Origin: Eucommia ulmoides
Taxonomy: Eukaryota; Streptophyta; Magnoliopsida; Garryales; Eucommiaceae
DNA: 64,000 nt
Direction: 5' to 3'
Assembly: GCA_016647705.1 (NCBI GenBank)
Contig: JAENRU010000488.1
Span: 833,501 to 897,500 of the forward strand
The notes beneath the pieces are model-generated. The model saw nothing but the letters and a program-made list of their open reading frames with translations. It was not told the origin of the DNA and searched no databases. The position numbers and the translations under genes are program-made. Positions 33,863 to 45,089 of the stretch are shown here, piece after piece; the stretch's first letter is position 1; each line of letters opens with the position of its first letter.

Positions 33863-36152
33863 ATGTCATCAAATCAATCAATTAATTCAATCGAAGTAGG
33901 CTCATCGTCAAACCCTACAATGGAACAGACGGCGACTGCCCAGGCTCCTTCGCATTCTAACCCCAACATAGATTTAGGGGCAAGTAAATTCCCATTAGAA
34001 TGGCTCCCAGCGTTTAAGGAACAATATAATATTCCTGAGTCAGTGTCGGATAGTGTTCCCTCTGAGAATGAACGTCCTCAAGATTCTAGAGAAAATGAAG
34101 TTTGTCTTTATTTATGGATGTTCGAGTATGGACTCACTCTTCCTTTTTCCTCATTCCTCCACAGTATTTTCCATCAAATGGAAATTACTCATTCCCAATT
34201 AACTCCGAACAATTTTCACCAAATTATAAGAGCCATAATTCTTGCTAGACGGAATGACGTTACCCTCTCCGTTGATACGATGAGAAGCATAAGGCAGCTT
34301 AAATACCTAGCCAAGATTGATAGATATTACCTTTCGATTCCCAAAAAAATTTCGTTTCTTGTAGACCTTCTAGTTAAGGTTAGAGACTGGCAGCCATGGT
34401 TCCTCTTCTTTTCTGGAGATTGGGAATTCTCTTGAAGAAATATGATAGTCCTCAATGGTGCCAAAGCGCTTCAGCTCTCCAAGTAATGATATACCCAACA
34501 GTCTATTTCTTATCTGAAATTTTGTTGAAGTAATTTTTGATCATATTCCTTGATTTATCAAATGCAGGTAATAACGCTTGTCAGAATCTTGGTCTCACTC
34601 CAAAAATTAAAGAAGATTTGGAAAAGCTTCTAATTCCCAAAGAACGCCTTTACAGAGAACTAGCATATTGGTAGTTCGTCAGACCTACAATGGATCCATC
34701 TCATCTTCAGGAATTAGCTGAACTTTAGATTGACACCCGAAAAAGGAAAAGGTCAGTAAAGAGGTTTGCCAAGAAGATTGATCAATTATCATCCCAGCCT
34801 CCTCGCAATGTTGCTGGCAGCCTGACCATCCGTCAAGCATTTTCTCATGATGATCCTGAAATAGTAGTATCGGATGACGACTGCCAACCTCTCATCACTT
34901 GCAGAAGAGGTATTATTCCTGTTACAGTTCCATCCTTGGTTCCAACCAATGAGCAAGCTCAAAGTGAACCAACTTCTGCTTCCAGGTCAGCTGATGTCCC
35001 TGTTGCAGAACCTCATGTTGCCGATCCTCCTGTTGCTGATCCTCTTGTAGTTAGTCATCAATTCTCCCCAGTCCTTGCTTCCAGCTAAAGAACTTCCAGT
35101 GGCCGAGGAATGACCAAGCAATACATGTGCCAACTTATTGATGAAGTTGGTCCTTCTGTTCGAGGTTGTCATGCTATTTTCGATGACGCTATTAAATTCT
35201 TGTATGATTAATCCTAGGACAGAGGCAAGAAAAGGACTGAGGGCAAGAATAAACACGAAATCTTTTGAATGGTGATCTGCGTCCTTCTCCAGGTACTTGC
35301 ATAATTTTAATCTACCTTTTAATTTTAAATAAACTGCTTGTTCGATCTCATTTGATAACAATCTGACCATATCAGTGTATACATATGTCCTCCGCTCTGG
35401 TCAATTGTGCTAAAGACGAGAACGAGCTGGATGCCCAACTGATGCATCAAATGACTAAGTTCAACAAAGTTGAGGTAAAGGTACAAGATTTGGAAAATAA
35501 GAAGTTAAAGCTCACCATGGATCCTGTATTATCCATATCTTCTCAAGAACAGTTTAGGGCTGAGTTGCAATCTGCTAACGAATAAAGGGAAGCTCTTTAA
35601 AAGAGTAATGCACTTTTATGGTATGAGAATAATGAGCTTAGAACGACGATCATTGCGATTAGAGAAGAATGCACATCTTTCAGAGAAGAATCTCGAAACC
35701 TTTCAGAGGAGCTTGCCTCAGCCAGTCTGATAATTGACTAGAAAGATGCCGAGATTAAGAAAAAAGATGTTGCCATCCAGAGGAGTCATGACAAGTTCTA
35801 AGAGGAAAATGATTCTCTTCAAAGGCTTCAGTCTGAAAAAGAACAGATATTTGCTGAGCTGTTAGTTGCAAAGGAGAATGCCAAAAAAGACATTGACAAC
35901 CTCTGGCATTCTTTTAAGAAAGAATCGAAAAAACTTCAGAAGTTCAGCTTTGCTTTCTGCCAAAAGCTGGTGTCAGAGGAGTTTCGTGAGGCCGATCTCT
36001 CATTCTTGGATCTGGATGACGAAACAGAGGAAGAAAAGAAAGAAAATGATAAGGGTGCAGTAACTGAAGAACATCAAGATTTACTCAGTTCAGCAGCCGA
36101 GGTGCCAGTAGAGAGCTCAGCACAGATTGTTGATCCTGACAACAACGACTGA
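33863..36152 (+). pseudogene. Extra ORF of a Ty3/gypsy element (Transposase_28-like, coiled-coil C-terminus), broken
   Basis: From ATG 33863 the first segment carries a domain like the plant 'putative gypsy type transposon' family (LPFSSFLHSIFHQM, then SQLTPNNFHQIIRAIILAR). Two apparent GT-AG introns follow (about 34482-34568 and 35292-35373). The last part (35385-36152) is a Lys/Glu/Gln-rich coiled coil with an acidic tail. In-frame stops lie at about 35584, 35598, 35740 and 35800; each fits a Gln codon changed from CAR to TAR. Proteins of this family occur in plant gypsy-type elements; their role is unknown. The coding capacity is lost. Confidence 0.6.
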
Positions 36153-36438
36153 TATCTCAGCCGATCGTCTGTCAAATCAACTAACTGCTGCTGATCTACA
36201 TCCTCATTTTCCATTAATTTTAATATCTTTTCATCTTTATTCTCTGTTGGCATGTAATTAACTTTATTAATGACCATTCCGCTAACCATCATGATTTGTA
36301 TCTGAACAGTCACCGCCATTATGGTTTTTGAGATTTTTTGTGATGATTATAGTACGTTTTTATCAGTGCATGTCATTTTCTCATTTAATGTGTGAATTTT
36401 TTATGCTTCAACTATCTTCCCCATTCCCTTTGTTCAAC

Positions 36439-36446
36439 TATTTAAA
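36439..36446 (+). promoter_or_regulatory. TATA-like box upstream of the 36537 ORF
   Basis: TATTTAAA lies 91 bp before the ATG at 36537, with a plausible A-rich leader between. Only position and sequence support it. Confidence 0.35.
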
Positions 36447-36536
36447 GGCACCATTGGTTCCTCTTGTTTCAAGAAAACCTTATTTGCACTAATATCAACA
36501 CTTCAAGATATAAGAGAAAAAGCTCCCTTGACAGTC

Positions 36537-36992
36537 ATGGGCTCCAACTTATGGATTAATAGCCCTTCTGCCCATTCAAGAATTCAAGCTGAGAGATACA
36601 ACGAGATAAAGCTAGGAGAATGCTTCCGTTCTTTAATGCAAACAGCTATGAACGCCACCGATGAGTATCCATACCTTCGCGCTATGGAAGAAGCCTCTGC
36701 CGTGTTCGCTGCCTTGGAATCGACCCATTTCCTAGACGTCTCTCGCTCTCTCGAAGCGAAAGATGATATGAGAGATGTTTAGAGAAGTAAAAAGGATTTG
36801 GCTGCTGACTTCAACTATTAAAAGCTTTTTGCTAACGCCATGAAACCAAAGAGAGATGTACTCATGGCGAAAAATGAGGAGAAAAGGGCTAAGATTCATG
36901 ACCTGATCCAGAAACTCAACCAATATGAGAATCATAAATCTTACCTTTACAACTCAGACTCAGAGGACCTGGGTTCTCCGGTTTCTTCATAG
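36537..36992 (+). pseudogene. Unidentified coiled-coil ORF within the Tat-like element
   Basis: Starting at ATG 36537 (GSNLWINSPSAHSRIQAERY...) the frame encodes a helical, charged protein. In-frame stops fall at 36780-36782 and about 36820, and a natural end at 36990-36992 after an acidic SDSEDLGSPVSS tail. I do not recognise the family. Its layout (helical body, acidic Ser-rich tail) resembles the preceding ORF's end, so it may be a partial duplicate or a second accessory ORF. Confidence 0.4.
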
Positions 36993-37308
36993 TCGGATTG
37001 ACTCCTCCTAACTCAGCCCCAGATGAAGAAGAAAACCTTTTTTTTTTTTTTTTCGCAAGAACAGTGTATATCTGTTCTTTGTTTTTTTTTTTTTTTCTTT
37101 TTTGAAAAAGGCTTGTACTATTCTTTACTTAAAATATAAATGGGTTTTTTTTCTTATATCTTGATATTCTTGATATTCTTACCCTGTCTGCCCTCTTTCG
37201 TAACAAAATTAGGAAAAATAATCTTAGTTATGAATTGTTGAACAAGCATATGACAGTAGAAGAATAAACTCTAGAATAATTAACCTCACAAAAAGTTTAA
37301 GGACTGGA
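36993..37308. other. Poly(T)-rich spacer
   Basis: It contains T runs at 37039-37053 and 37080-37095 and no ORF. It separates the accessory ORF from the tandem array. Confidence 0.5.
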
Positions 37309-39011
37309 ATGTTGTAGTTACTTTCGAAGTGTTGAACTCAGTTACTTGTTGGGGGTGAAATACCTATTTGAATGCTGAGTTGAAGTGTTTGGCTCATCTC
37401 TGAGTTTGAAAACTCAGTTATTTACTAGGCTGAGATATCTAGTTGAATGCTAAGCTTAACTGCTCTGCAAAAATCTGAGTTTGAGAACCCAATTAATTGC
37501 TGAGCTAAGGTGCCCAGGTGAATGCTGAGCTTAAAAGCTTAGTTAACTCTGAGTTTGATAACTCAGTTGTTTGTTGAGCTGAGGTTCCCAGTTGATTGCT
37601 GAGCAGAGCTCAGTTAACTCTGAGTTTGAGAACTCAGTTAATTGCTGAGCTAAGGTGCCCAAGTGAATGCTGAGCTTAAGAGCTCAGTTAACTCTGAGTT
37701 TGAGAACTCAGTTGTTTGCTAGGCTGAGGTGCCCAATTGATTGCTGAGCTTAATAGCTCAGTTAACTCTAAGTTTGAGAACTCAGTTGTTTGCTAGGTTG
37801 AGGTGCCTAGTTGATTGTTGAGCTTGGGAGCTCAATTAACTCTGAGTTTGAGCACTCAGTTGTTTGCTGGGCTGAGGTGCCCAGTTGATTACTAAGCTTA
37901 AGAGCTCAGTTAACTCTGAGTTTGAGAACTCAGTTGGTTGCTTGGCTGAGGTGCCTAGTTGATTGTTGAACTTAAGAGCTCTGTTAACTCTGAGTTTAAG
38001 AACTCAATTGTTTGTTGGACTGAGGTGCCCAGTTGATTGTTGAGCTTAAGAGCTCAGTTAACTTTGAGTTTGAGCACTTAGTTATTTGTTGGGCTGGGGT
38101 GCCCAGTTGATTGCTGAGCGTAAGAGCTCAGTTAACTCTAAGTTTGAGAACTCAATTGTTTGCTGGGTTGAGGTGCCCAGTTGATTGCTGAGCTTAAGAG
38201 CTTAGTTAACTTTGAGTTTGAGCACTCAGTTGTTTGTTGGGCTGAGGTGCCTCGTTGATTGCTGAGCATAAGAGCTCAGTTAACTCTGAGTTTGAGAACT
38301 TAGTTGTTTGCTGGGCTGAGGTGCCCAGTTGATTATTGAACTTAAGAGCTTAGTTAACTTTGAGTTTGAGCACTCAGTTATTTGTTGGGCTGAGGTGCCT
38401 CATTGATTGCTGAGCATAAGAGCTCAGTTAACTCTGAGTTTGAGAACTCAGTTGTTTGTTGGGCTAAGGTGCCCAGTTGATTGCTGAGCGTAAGAGCTCA
38501 GTTAACTCTGAGTTTGAGAACTCAGTTGGTTGCTTGCCTGAGGTGTCCAGTTGATTGCTGAGCTTAAGAGCTCAGTTAACTCTAAGTTTGAGAACTCAGT
38601 TATTTGCTGGGCTGAGGTTCCCAGTTGATTGATGAGCTTGAGAGCTCAGTTAACTTTGAGTTTGAGCACTTAGTTATTTGTTGGGTTGAGGTGCCCAGTT
38701 GATTGCTGAGCGTAAGAGCTCAGTTAACTCTAAGTTTGAGAACTCAATTGTTTGCTTGGCTGAGGTGTCCAGTTGAATGCTGAGCTTAAGAGCTTAGTTA
38801 ACTTTGAGTTTGAGCACTCAGTTGTTTGCTGGGCTGAGGTGCTCAGTTGATTGCTGAGCATAAGAGCTCAGTTAACTCTGAGTTTGAGAACTCAGTTGTT
38901 TGCTGGGCTAAGGTGCCCAGTTGATTATTGAACTTAAGAGCTCAGTTAACTTTGAGTTTGAGAACTCAGTTGTTTGCTGGGCTGAGGTGCCCAATTGATT
39001 GCTGAGCTTAA
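37309..39011. repeat. 74-bp tandem repeat array, about 22 units, hairpin-rich
   Basis: From 37741 to 38999 the unit start (TTGCTGAGC-like) recurs at exactly 74-bp steps, 17 times without an indel. Five older units upstream have steps of 75, 75, 74, 71 and 74. The unit contains CTGAGTTTGAGAACTCAG (7-bp stem, 4-nt loop), GAGCTTAAGAGCTC, and GGGCTGAGGTGCCC, so most of it can fold. Variant patterns repeat with an 8-unit (592-bp) period. Tat-lineage elements are known to carry tandem repeats, usually in the untranslated region near the 3' LTR. This array abuts pol instead. Confidence 0.92.
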
Positions 39012-41012
39012 TAGGTGTGTTCCCTTCTTCAAAATTTTGAGAGAAAAAAAGACCTTTCAGTGGGATGATGACTGTGAGTGTGATTTCCAGTCTATTAAAG
39101 ATTACTTGGGCTCAGTAGAAACATTGGCCAAGGTTCACCCAAGAGAAGAGTTGAAGCTATACTTGGCAGTAACCCCTGTAGCAAGAAGTGTTACACTAGT
39201 TCAAGAAATCGCAGGAGGGCAGAGGCCAGTCTACTATGTCAGCAAATCATTGGTTTCAGCTGAAACCCGTTATACGAAGTTGGAAAAACTAGCGTTAGCT
39301 TTGGTAATTGCTGCTCGAAAGCTCTGGCCCTATTTTCAAGCACATGTAATAACCTTGCTGACCTCATACCCACTCAGGGCAGTAATGCATAGACCAGAAG
39401 CATCTGGACATCTAATGAAGTGGACTGTTGAGTTGGGTGAATTTTTCATCCAGTACAAACCTAGAACAACAATCAAATAGCAAGCTTTAGCTGACTTCAT
39501 TACCGAATTTACTCATCCATTGAATGAAGAAGCGACATCCTGCTCTGTTTCTCAGTGGAAATTATGGGTAGATGGAGCCTCAAACATGAAAGGATATAGA
39601 GTGGGAATAGTCATACGAACACCTGAGGGAGATCAGCTTGAAAAAGCCATGCAATTATGTTTCCAAGCCTCCAACAATGAAACAAAGTATGAAGCAGTAG
39701 TTCTCGGGCTAACTCTTGCCAAGGAGTTAGGTGCTCAACATCTGGAAGTGAAGTTAGATTCTCAAGTGGTGATCAATCAGATCAATGGTTTGTTCCTTAT
39801 AAACGAAGACAAGTTACGACTTTATGCAAAGAAAGTAAAAGAGCTTGCTTCCCAGTTTCAGAGCTGTAAATTTGAAGCCATCCCAAGAATTGAAAACGCT
39901 AAGGCTAATACTATGTCTATACTTGCTTCAACTTTGGGGCCAGATCAGAAGTCTGAACTGGTTGAGTTTCTAGACCAGCCATCAATCACTCCAACCCCTC
40001 AGTATGCATGTATAGGTCAGCAGGATAAAGAAACTGATTAGAGGACTTCTATAGTTCAGTATTTGAAGGAAAGAGTTTTACCAGACGACAGAGATGCCGC
40101 TAGGAAAATTGTTTATAAGTTTTCAAGGTATGTGATATCCGACGATAAACTGTATAGATGATTTTTTCCCAACCTTTGTTGCTGTGTTTAGGACAAAAAG
40201 AAACGAGTTATTTTCCACAAGAAGCACATGAAGGCGTGTATGGAAACCACTAGGGGGGAAGATCACTAGTTTATAAAGCGTTGAGAGTGGGATATTATTG
40301 GCCAACCATGCATGCTGATGCAGTAGAAAATGTACGAAAGTGCGACAAGTGCCAACGATTTTCTAATGATATCAAGGTCCCAGCTTAGCAACAAACTCCA
40401 ATCACTAGTCCTTGGCCGTTTGCTCAGTGGGGAATGGATGTTTTAGGTCCTTTCACACCAGCTCCTGGAAACAAAAAATATTTGCTGGGGGTGATCGTCT
40501 ATTTCACCAAATAGGTCGAAGCATAAGCTTTTGTAACCGTGGGAGAAAATGAAGTGAAGAATTTTCTATGAAAATAAGTCATTTGTTGTTTTGGCATACC
40601 TGTTGTTCTTATCTCTGACAATGGAACGCCTTTTACTGGAGGTTAAGTTATTTGGATGTGCAACGAGCTCCAAATATAACATCGGGCATCCAGTCCAGCA
40701 TATCTCCAAGCAAACAGACAAGTAGAGGTGACCAACCGTTCCATTAAAGAGGCACTCAAAAAATGCCTGAATGATGCTAAAGGCAAATGGGTGGAAGAAC
40801 TTCCTGGAGTTTTATGGGCTTATCGCACCACCCCGGCATCTACAAGTGGAGAAACACCCTTCTCTTTAACCTACAGAACTGAAGTTGTCATTCCAGTTGA
40901 GATTGAGGTGCCAACCAGAAGAGTTGTTGTAGCTAATTTGGTAGAAAATGAAGTCCGCATACGAGAGGAACTGGATCAACTGGAGGAAAAGCATGAATAC
41001 CATCTCCAGAAA
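39012..41012 (+). pseudogene. Ty3/gypsy pol fragment: RT-RNase H end, second RNase H, integrase (Tat/Ogre-like)
   Basis: Homology starts abruptly at 39012 (RCVPFFKILR), the end of the RT and start of the RNase H region. The reverse-transcriptase core and everything upstream are absent. A stop (TAG, 39478-39480) separates a second, archaeal-type RNase H (WVDGAS, NNETKYEA, KLDSQVV; the usual last Asp is replaced in NAKANTMS), a hallmark of the Tat/Ogre lineage. The integrase part (40042-41012) shows a CDKCQ zinc-finger end and all three catalytic positions (GMDVLGP, ISDNGTPF, QVEVTNRS) but is split by frameshifts and several stops. It is non-functional. Confidence 0.85.
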
Positions 41013-43496
41013 TGACATGACCCAAGAATACCACATGATCTAACCAGAATTTACATTTACTAAATTTTGCATACAACCGCTTCTTTCGCAACGTCTGCAA
41101 TACAATCCGGAGATGCTTTGTATGCTCTTCTCTACTTTGGGAATGGACCAAAATGTCATCAATGACACTATAATAAATTGGTCCAGATAAGGTTGAAAGA
41201 TACGGTTCATCAAATCCATGAAAGCCGCAGGGGTATTTGTCAATCCGAAGGGCATAACCAGGAATTCATAGTGTCCATATCTCGTACGGAATGCTGTTTT
41301 TGCCACATCATTCTCCCTGAATTTCAGTTGATGATACCCCGATCGAAGATCTATCTTGGAAAATACTTTAGCTTTCTGGAATTGGTCAAACAAGTCATCA
41401 ATCCTAGGCAACGGATATTTATTGCGAACCGTCACCCTATTCAGCTGCCGATAATCAATACACATTCTCAACGTGCCATAATTCTTCTTTACGAACAACA
41501 CTGGGGCACCCCATGGGGACACACTGGGCCTGATAAACCCACGATCTAATAAATCTTGCAACAGCACTTTCAACTCAGTAGGTGCCATACGATAAGGTGG
41601 AATCGATAGAGGGGTAATGCCTGGAAGTAACTCGATCGTGAATTCTATTTCCCTATCGATGGGCAACCTTGGAAATTTTTCCAGAAATATGTCAGAAAAA
41701 TCTCGGACTACTAGAATATCTGCCACCGGAGTTTCTCTCTGACTGGTCTCAATTACGTGCGCAAGGTATCCCTGACAGCCTTTCTTCAATAATTTCCTAG
41801 CTTCTAAAACTAAAATTAAACTGACAGGAGTAATAATTCTGTCTCCAGCAAATACAAACTCTGGCTCGCCTGAGATTTGAAATATCACTTCTTTCTTGAA
41901 ACAGTCCACCGTGGCATGATATCCAGATAGCAAATCCATACCCAGTATTATATCGAAATCGTGAATACTTAGGGGTAATAGATCTGCCAATAACTCTCTA
42001 TCACCAAACCGAAGTAGATTGTCTTTATACACACTATCGATCCATACTGACTTACCCACTAGAGTAAAAATAACAAAACGGTATGATAAAGAAATGAGAA
42101 ATCTGCCTACTTGCATCATAAAGGTTGCCGAAACAAAAGAATGCGTAGAACCGGGATCAATAAGTACACGAGTATCTTTAGCATATAAAGATATGATACC
42201 TGTGACCACATCGGGAGTAGCCTGAGTATCCTGTCGAGTAGTAGCAAAAATATGGCCTCGCGTTGGAGGTCTACCTGGCGATCCTCTACCAAGCCCCTGG
42301 GCGGTACTAGGACCCGTACTAACCATACTGCTCGCTGGAGGTACGAATATAGAAGCAAGTTTCGGACAATTTATAGATGTATAACTTGGCACATGACAGT
42401 GGAAACATATCAGGACTCCCGCAGGACAATCTCTGGCAAAGTGACCCGTAGCTCTACAGTGATAACGTTTATCTCCCCCAGCCCGACTCAATGGCTGATT
42501 CATTTCTTGCCTTTGCTGACCAACACTAACTTCCAATGTACTTTGTTGTTGCCTAGGGTATGATTGTCGGGAACCACGGTTCCTGGTGGATTGGCCAAAC
42601 GATGAGGCCCGAGTAATTGGCGGTCGAAATACTGTCCCGCGTGAAGTGCCACCCGAAAATCTACTAGGCGACTCAAATCTGCTTTTTTTGTACTGCTCTC
42701 GACTCTCGGCGGCTTCCTGCACATCCCTCTCTACTAGTTTTGTCGTATTCACCAACTCTGCATAATTTTGAATTTGCTTGCTTGTCAGCTTGGAACGGAT
42801 TTCTAACTGAAGTCCCTTCTGGAAACGTCTGCATTTTTCCTCCTCCGGTTTTACTAGATAAGGGGTAAAACGGGATAAAGCATCGAATTTGACTTCGTAC
42901 TGCTGAACAATCATCTTTCCCTACTTTAGTACTATAAATTCTTCCTCCATCTGGAATCGATAAGGCTTGGGAAAGTACTTCTCATTAAACGTGGCGACGA
43001 AACGGTCCCATGTAATCTCCTCACCAGAACCGATAATCAGCCTTTTCATTTCTTCCCACCAATGCTCGGCTTCCTCCCTCAACCGAAGAGTGGCAAGGGG
43101 AACCCGACTATCGTCGACAATCCCCATCGCCTCGAATACATGCCCCACGCCTCTGATCCAATTCTCCACATCAGCTGGACCCACTGTCCTGGTGAAAGCC
43201 GGAGGGTCTAACTCCTTGAACCTCTTTAATTGTACCGCTTGAGATGTGACGGTATCACTTTGGGCTTTTTGACTTTCCATAATCCTTGCTTGCTGCTCCG
43301 TCAACAAGGCAGCGGCCTGCAAAATTCTTTCGACCGCGTCTAAGCTTCCTTACAACCTATCACCCCACGTGTGGGATTCCACAATCTGCAAACTTTCCTG
43401 CTCCCTATCTCTCTGTTCCTGAGGCTCCACTTGCCTTAGGGATTCCGCCTGCCTTTGGGGTCTCACACTCCCAAAGGTTTCACCTTCCCCCTCCAT
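41013..43496 (-). pseudogene. Ty3/gypsy gag-pol, truncated, minus strand
   Basis: The frame starts at ATG 43494-43496 and contains, in order: gag (GWIRGV-type helix region ~43200; EKYFP), two zinc knuckles (~42385-42475), an aspartic protease ([10 protein letters not shown], ~42150), and reverse transcriptase to just beyond its catalytic box. Breaks: a stop at about 43350-43352, an amber stop at 42921-42923 within gag, and a one-base deletion at about 41165 inside the catalytic Asp-Asp box, after which the frame continues to 41013. Both knuckles have lost one ligand (first Cys to Arg; His to Tyr). RNase H, integrase and the 3' LTR are missing. The protease and knuckle style suggests a Tekay/Del-like chromovirus. 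Confidence 0.85.
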
Positions 43497-43716
43497 ACCT
43501 GTTATCAGTTATAAAATTCAATTCAATGACTAACTAGGTCAGCCAAAAAAATGCCAATAATTAATATACGTTAATTAACTATTACGTGAGTATTAAAAGC
43601 ACCCACTGACATCTTATCTTAGAGTCCTCTACTGATTAGATGACTGCCACGTTTCCCATCTCATGATCCTCTATGGGTACGACAACTGACAAGTCTACAG
43701 AATCTATAACCTAGGG
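43497..43716 (-). other. Leader between primer site and gag
   Basis: Untranslated leader of the minus-strand gypsy element. No other feature was noticed. Confidence 0.55.
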
Positions 43717-43726
43717 TCTGATACCA
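43717..43726 (-). other. Primer binding site, tRNA-iMet type, minus strand
   Basis: The minus strand reads TGGTATCAGA, the core of the initiator tRNA-Met primer site, four bases after the LTR end (43731). It confirms the LTR boundary and orientation. Confidence 0.82.
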
Positions 43727-43730
43727 AAAT

Positions 43731-45057
43731 TGTCACACCCCACCTCGGACACCCGTCATCTGTGGGGCCAGAGTGACGTCGACACGACATTACCTAAGCG
43801 ACAAACCAACTAGAAAGCGACAGTATGCATTCATAATTATACAATCATCTAAAATCAGGTCATAAACATCTTCCTTAACTAGAGACACACCCGTCCCAGA
43901 ATTTTATTTTAATAACAACAAAAGAAAAAAACAATGAACCTCTCCTAAGTTCGCCTCAGACAGCACTCCCCGAAAATTCCCCTTGCTATACTATCGACGG
44001 ACTCTACCCAGTGCCAGTAGGGGACCGACTCCTAGCCATTTCACCTGCGAGTGTACTGCCTTCTTAATAAAATCATTCTTATTTAATAATAATACCTTCT
44101 AGATAAAATAACATTTACACATGGATCCAGCATGAGCATAATATATGCAGTAAAAATGGAGTAATATATATAAGTTCCATTTTTAAAACCATCCAGTATA
44201 AATATCATACCAATCACCGGAATAAATAATAAATCACCCACTATAAACAAAACATCACATCCCAAACTACCACTCCACCACAACACATACTGGCTAGCCA
44301 TAGTGATCGTTTTAACCTCACGATCCGGAGTTACAACAGTACCGTACCATCCATAAGATATGCCTTCCTACGAACACTGATCACTCCGCCGAAGCGGATA
44401 ATCACTGCGCAGTATAAACATCTAGCATCACTCCGCCGAAGCAGATAACATCACTTCGCTGAAGCGGATAAACATCACTCCGCCGAAGCGGATCACATCA
44501 TTCATTAATATCGTGTAATCAACATCGTTAAATCACCGCATAATTTTCAAAAGCCTCTAATTTAAAAACAACCATTTTCCATTATAGCTATATATACAAA
44601 TAATTTAGCAAGAAGACAGTACACTTACCTCGTTTTTGGTGCTACAAAAACCTTACCGTCCAAAGCTTACCGAGTTGTTGGCGTCTGCGAACCTAGAAAT
44701 GATAGGGCCTAAGTTAATATTTTATGTATAATCACCTAGTCATGTAATGCAGGCCCTAAATTCCGCATTTTTCCATTCCCCATATTTTATCTATGAGATT
44801 TGCTATTATTCTAATAATTTCGTTCTGTTATTTATTACATAAGAAATCTTGTAATATGAACGACCCCAAATTTATTACTCTGGTTATAAAGATTTTTAGG
44901 CTAAAATTGAATTTAACAAAACTAGAATAAATTTAACGGAAAACGATATCCATTCCGAATCGTTCACGAGTCGCGAAAAAGGATTTGAATTTGAATTTGA
45001 TTTTTTTTTCTTTTGTTGGGGTTAGTTGTGCAATTTCCCCTTTCCCTCTTTTCTTTT

Positions 45058-45089
<32 letters not shown>

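Noticed and set aside
35335-35370. Minus-strand frame 34987-35370 as a gene
   Set aside because: It lies antisense to the Transposase_28-like ORF and its intron; no domain recognised.
38995-39011. Start codon of the RNase H frame within the last tandem repeat
   Set aside because: The apparent start lies in repeat sequence; homology to pol begins only at 39012, so this is a fusion artefact, not a true initiation site.
37309-39011. Tandem array considered as a repeat-protein gene
   Set aside because: 74 is not a multiple of 3 and all frames contain stops in most units.
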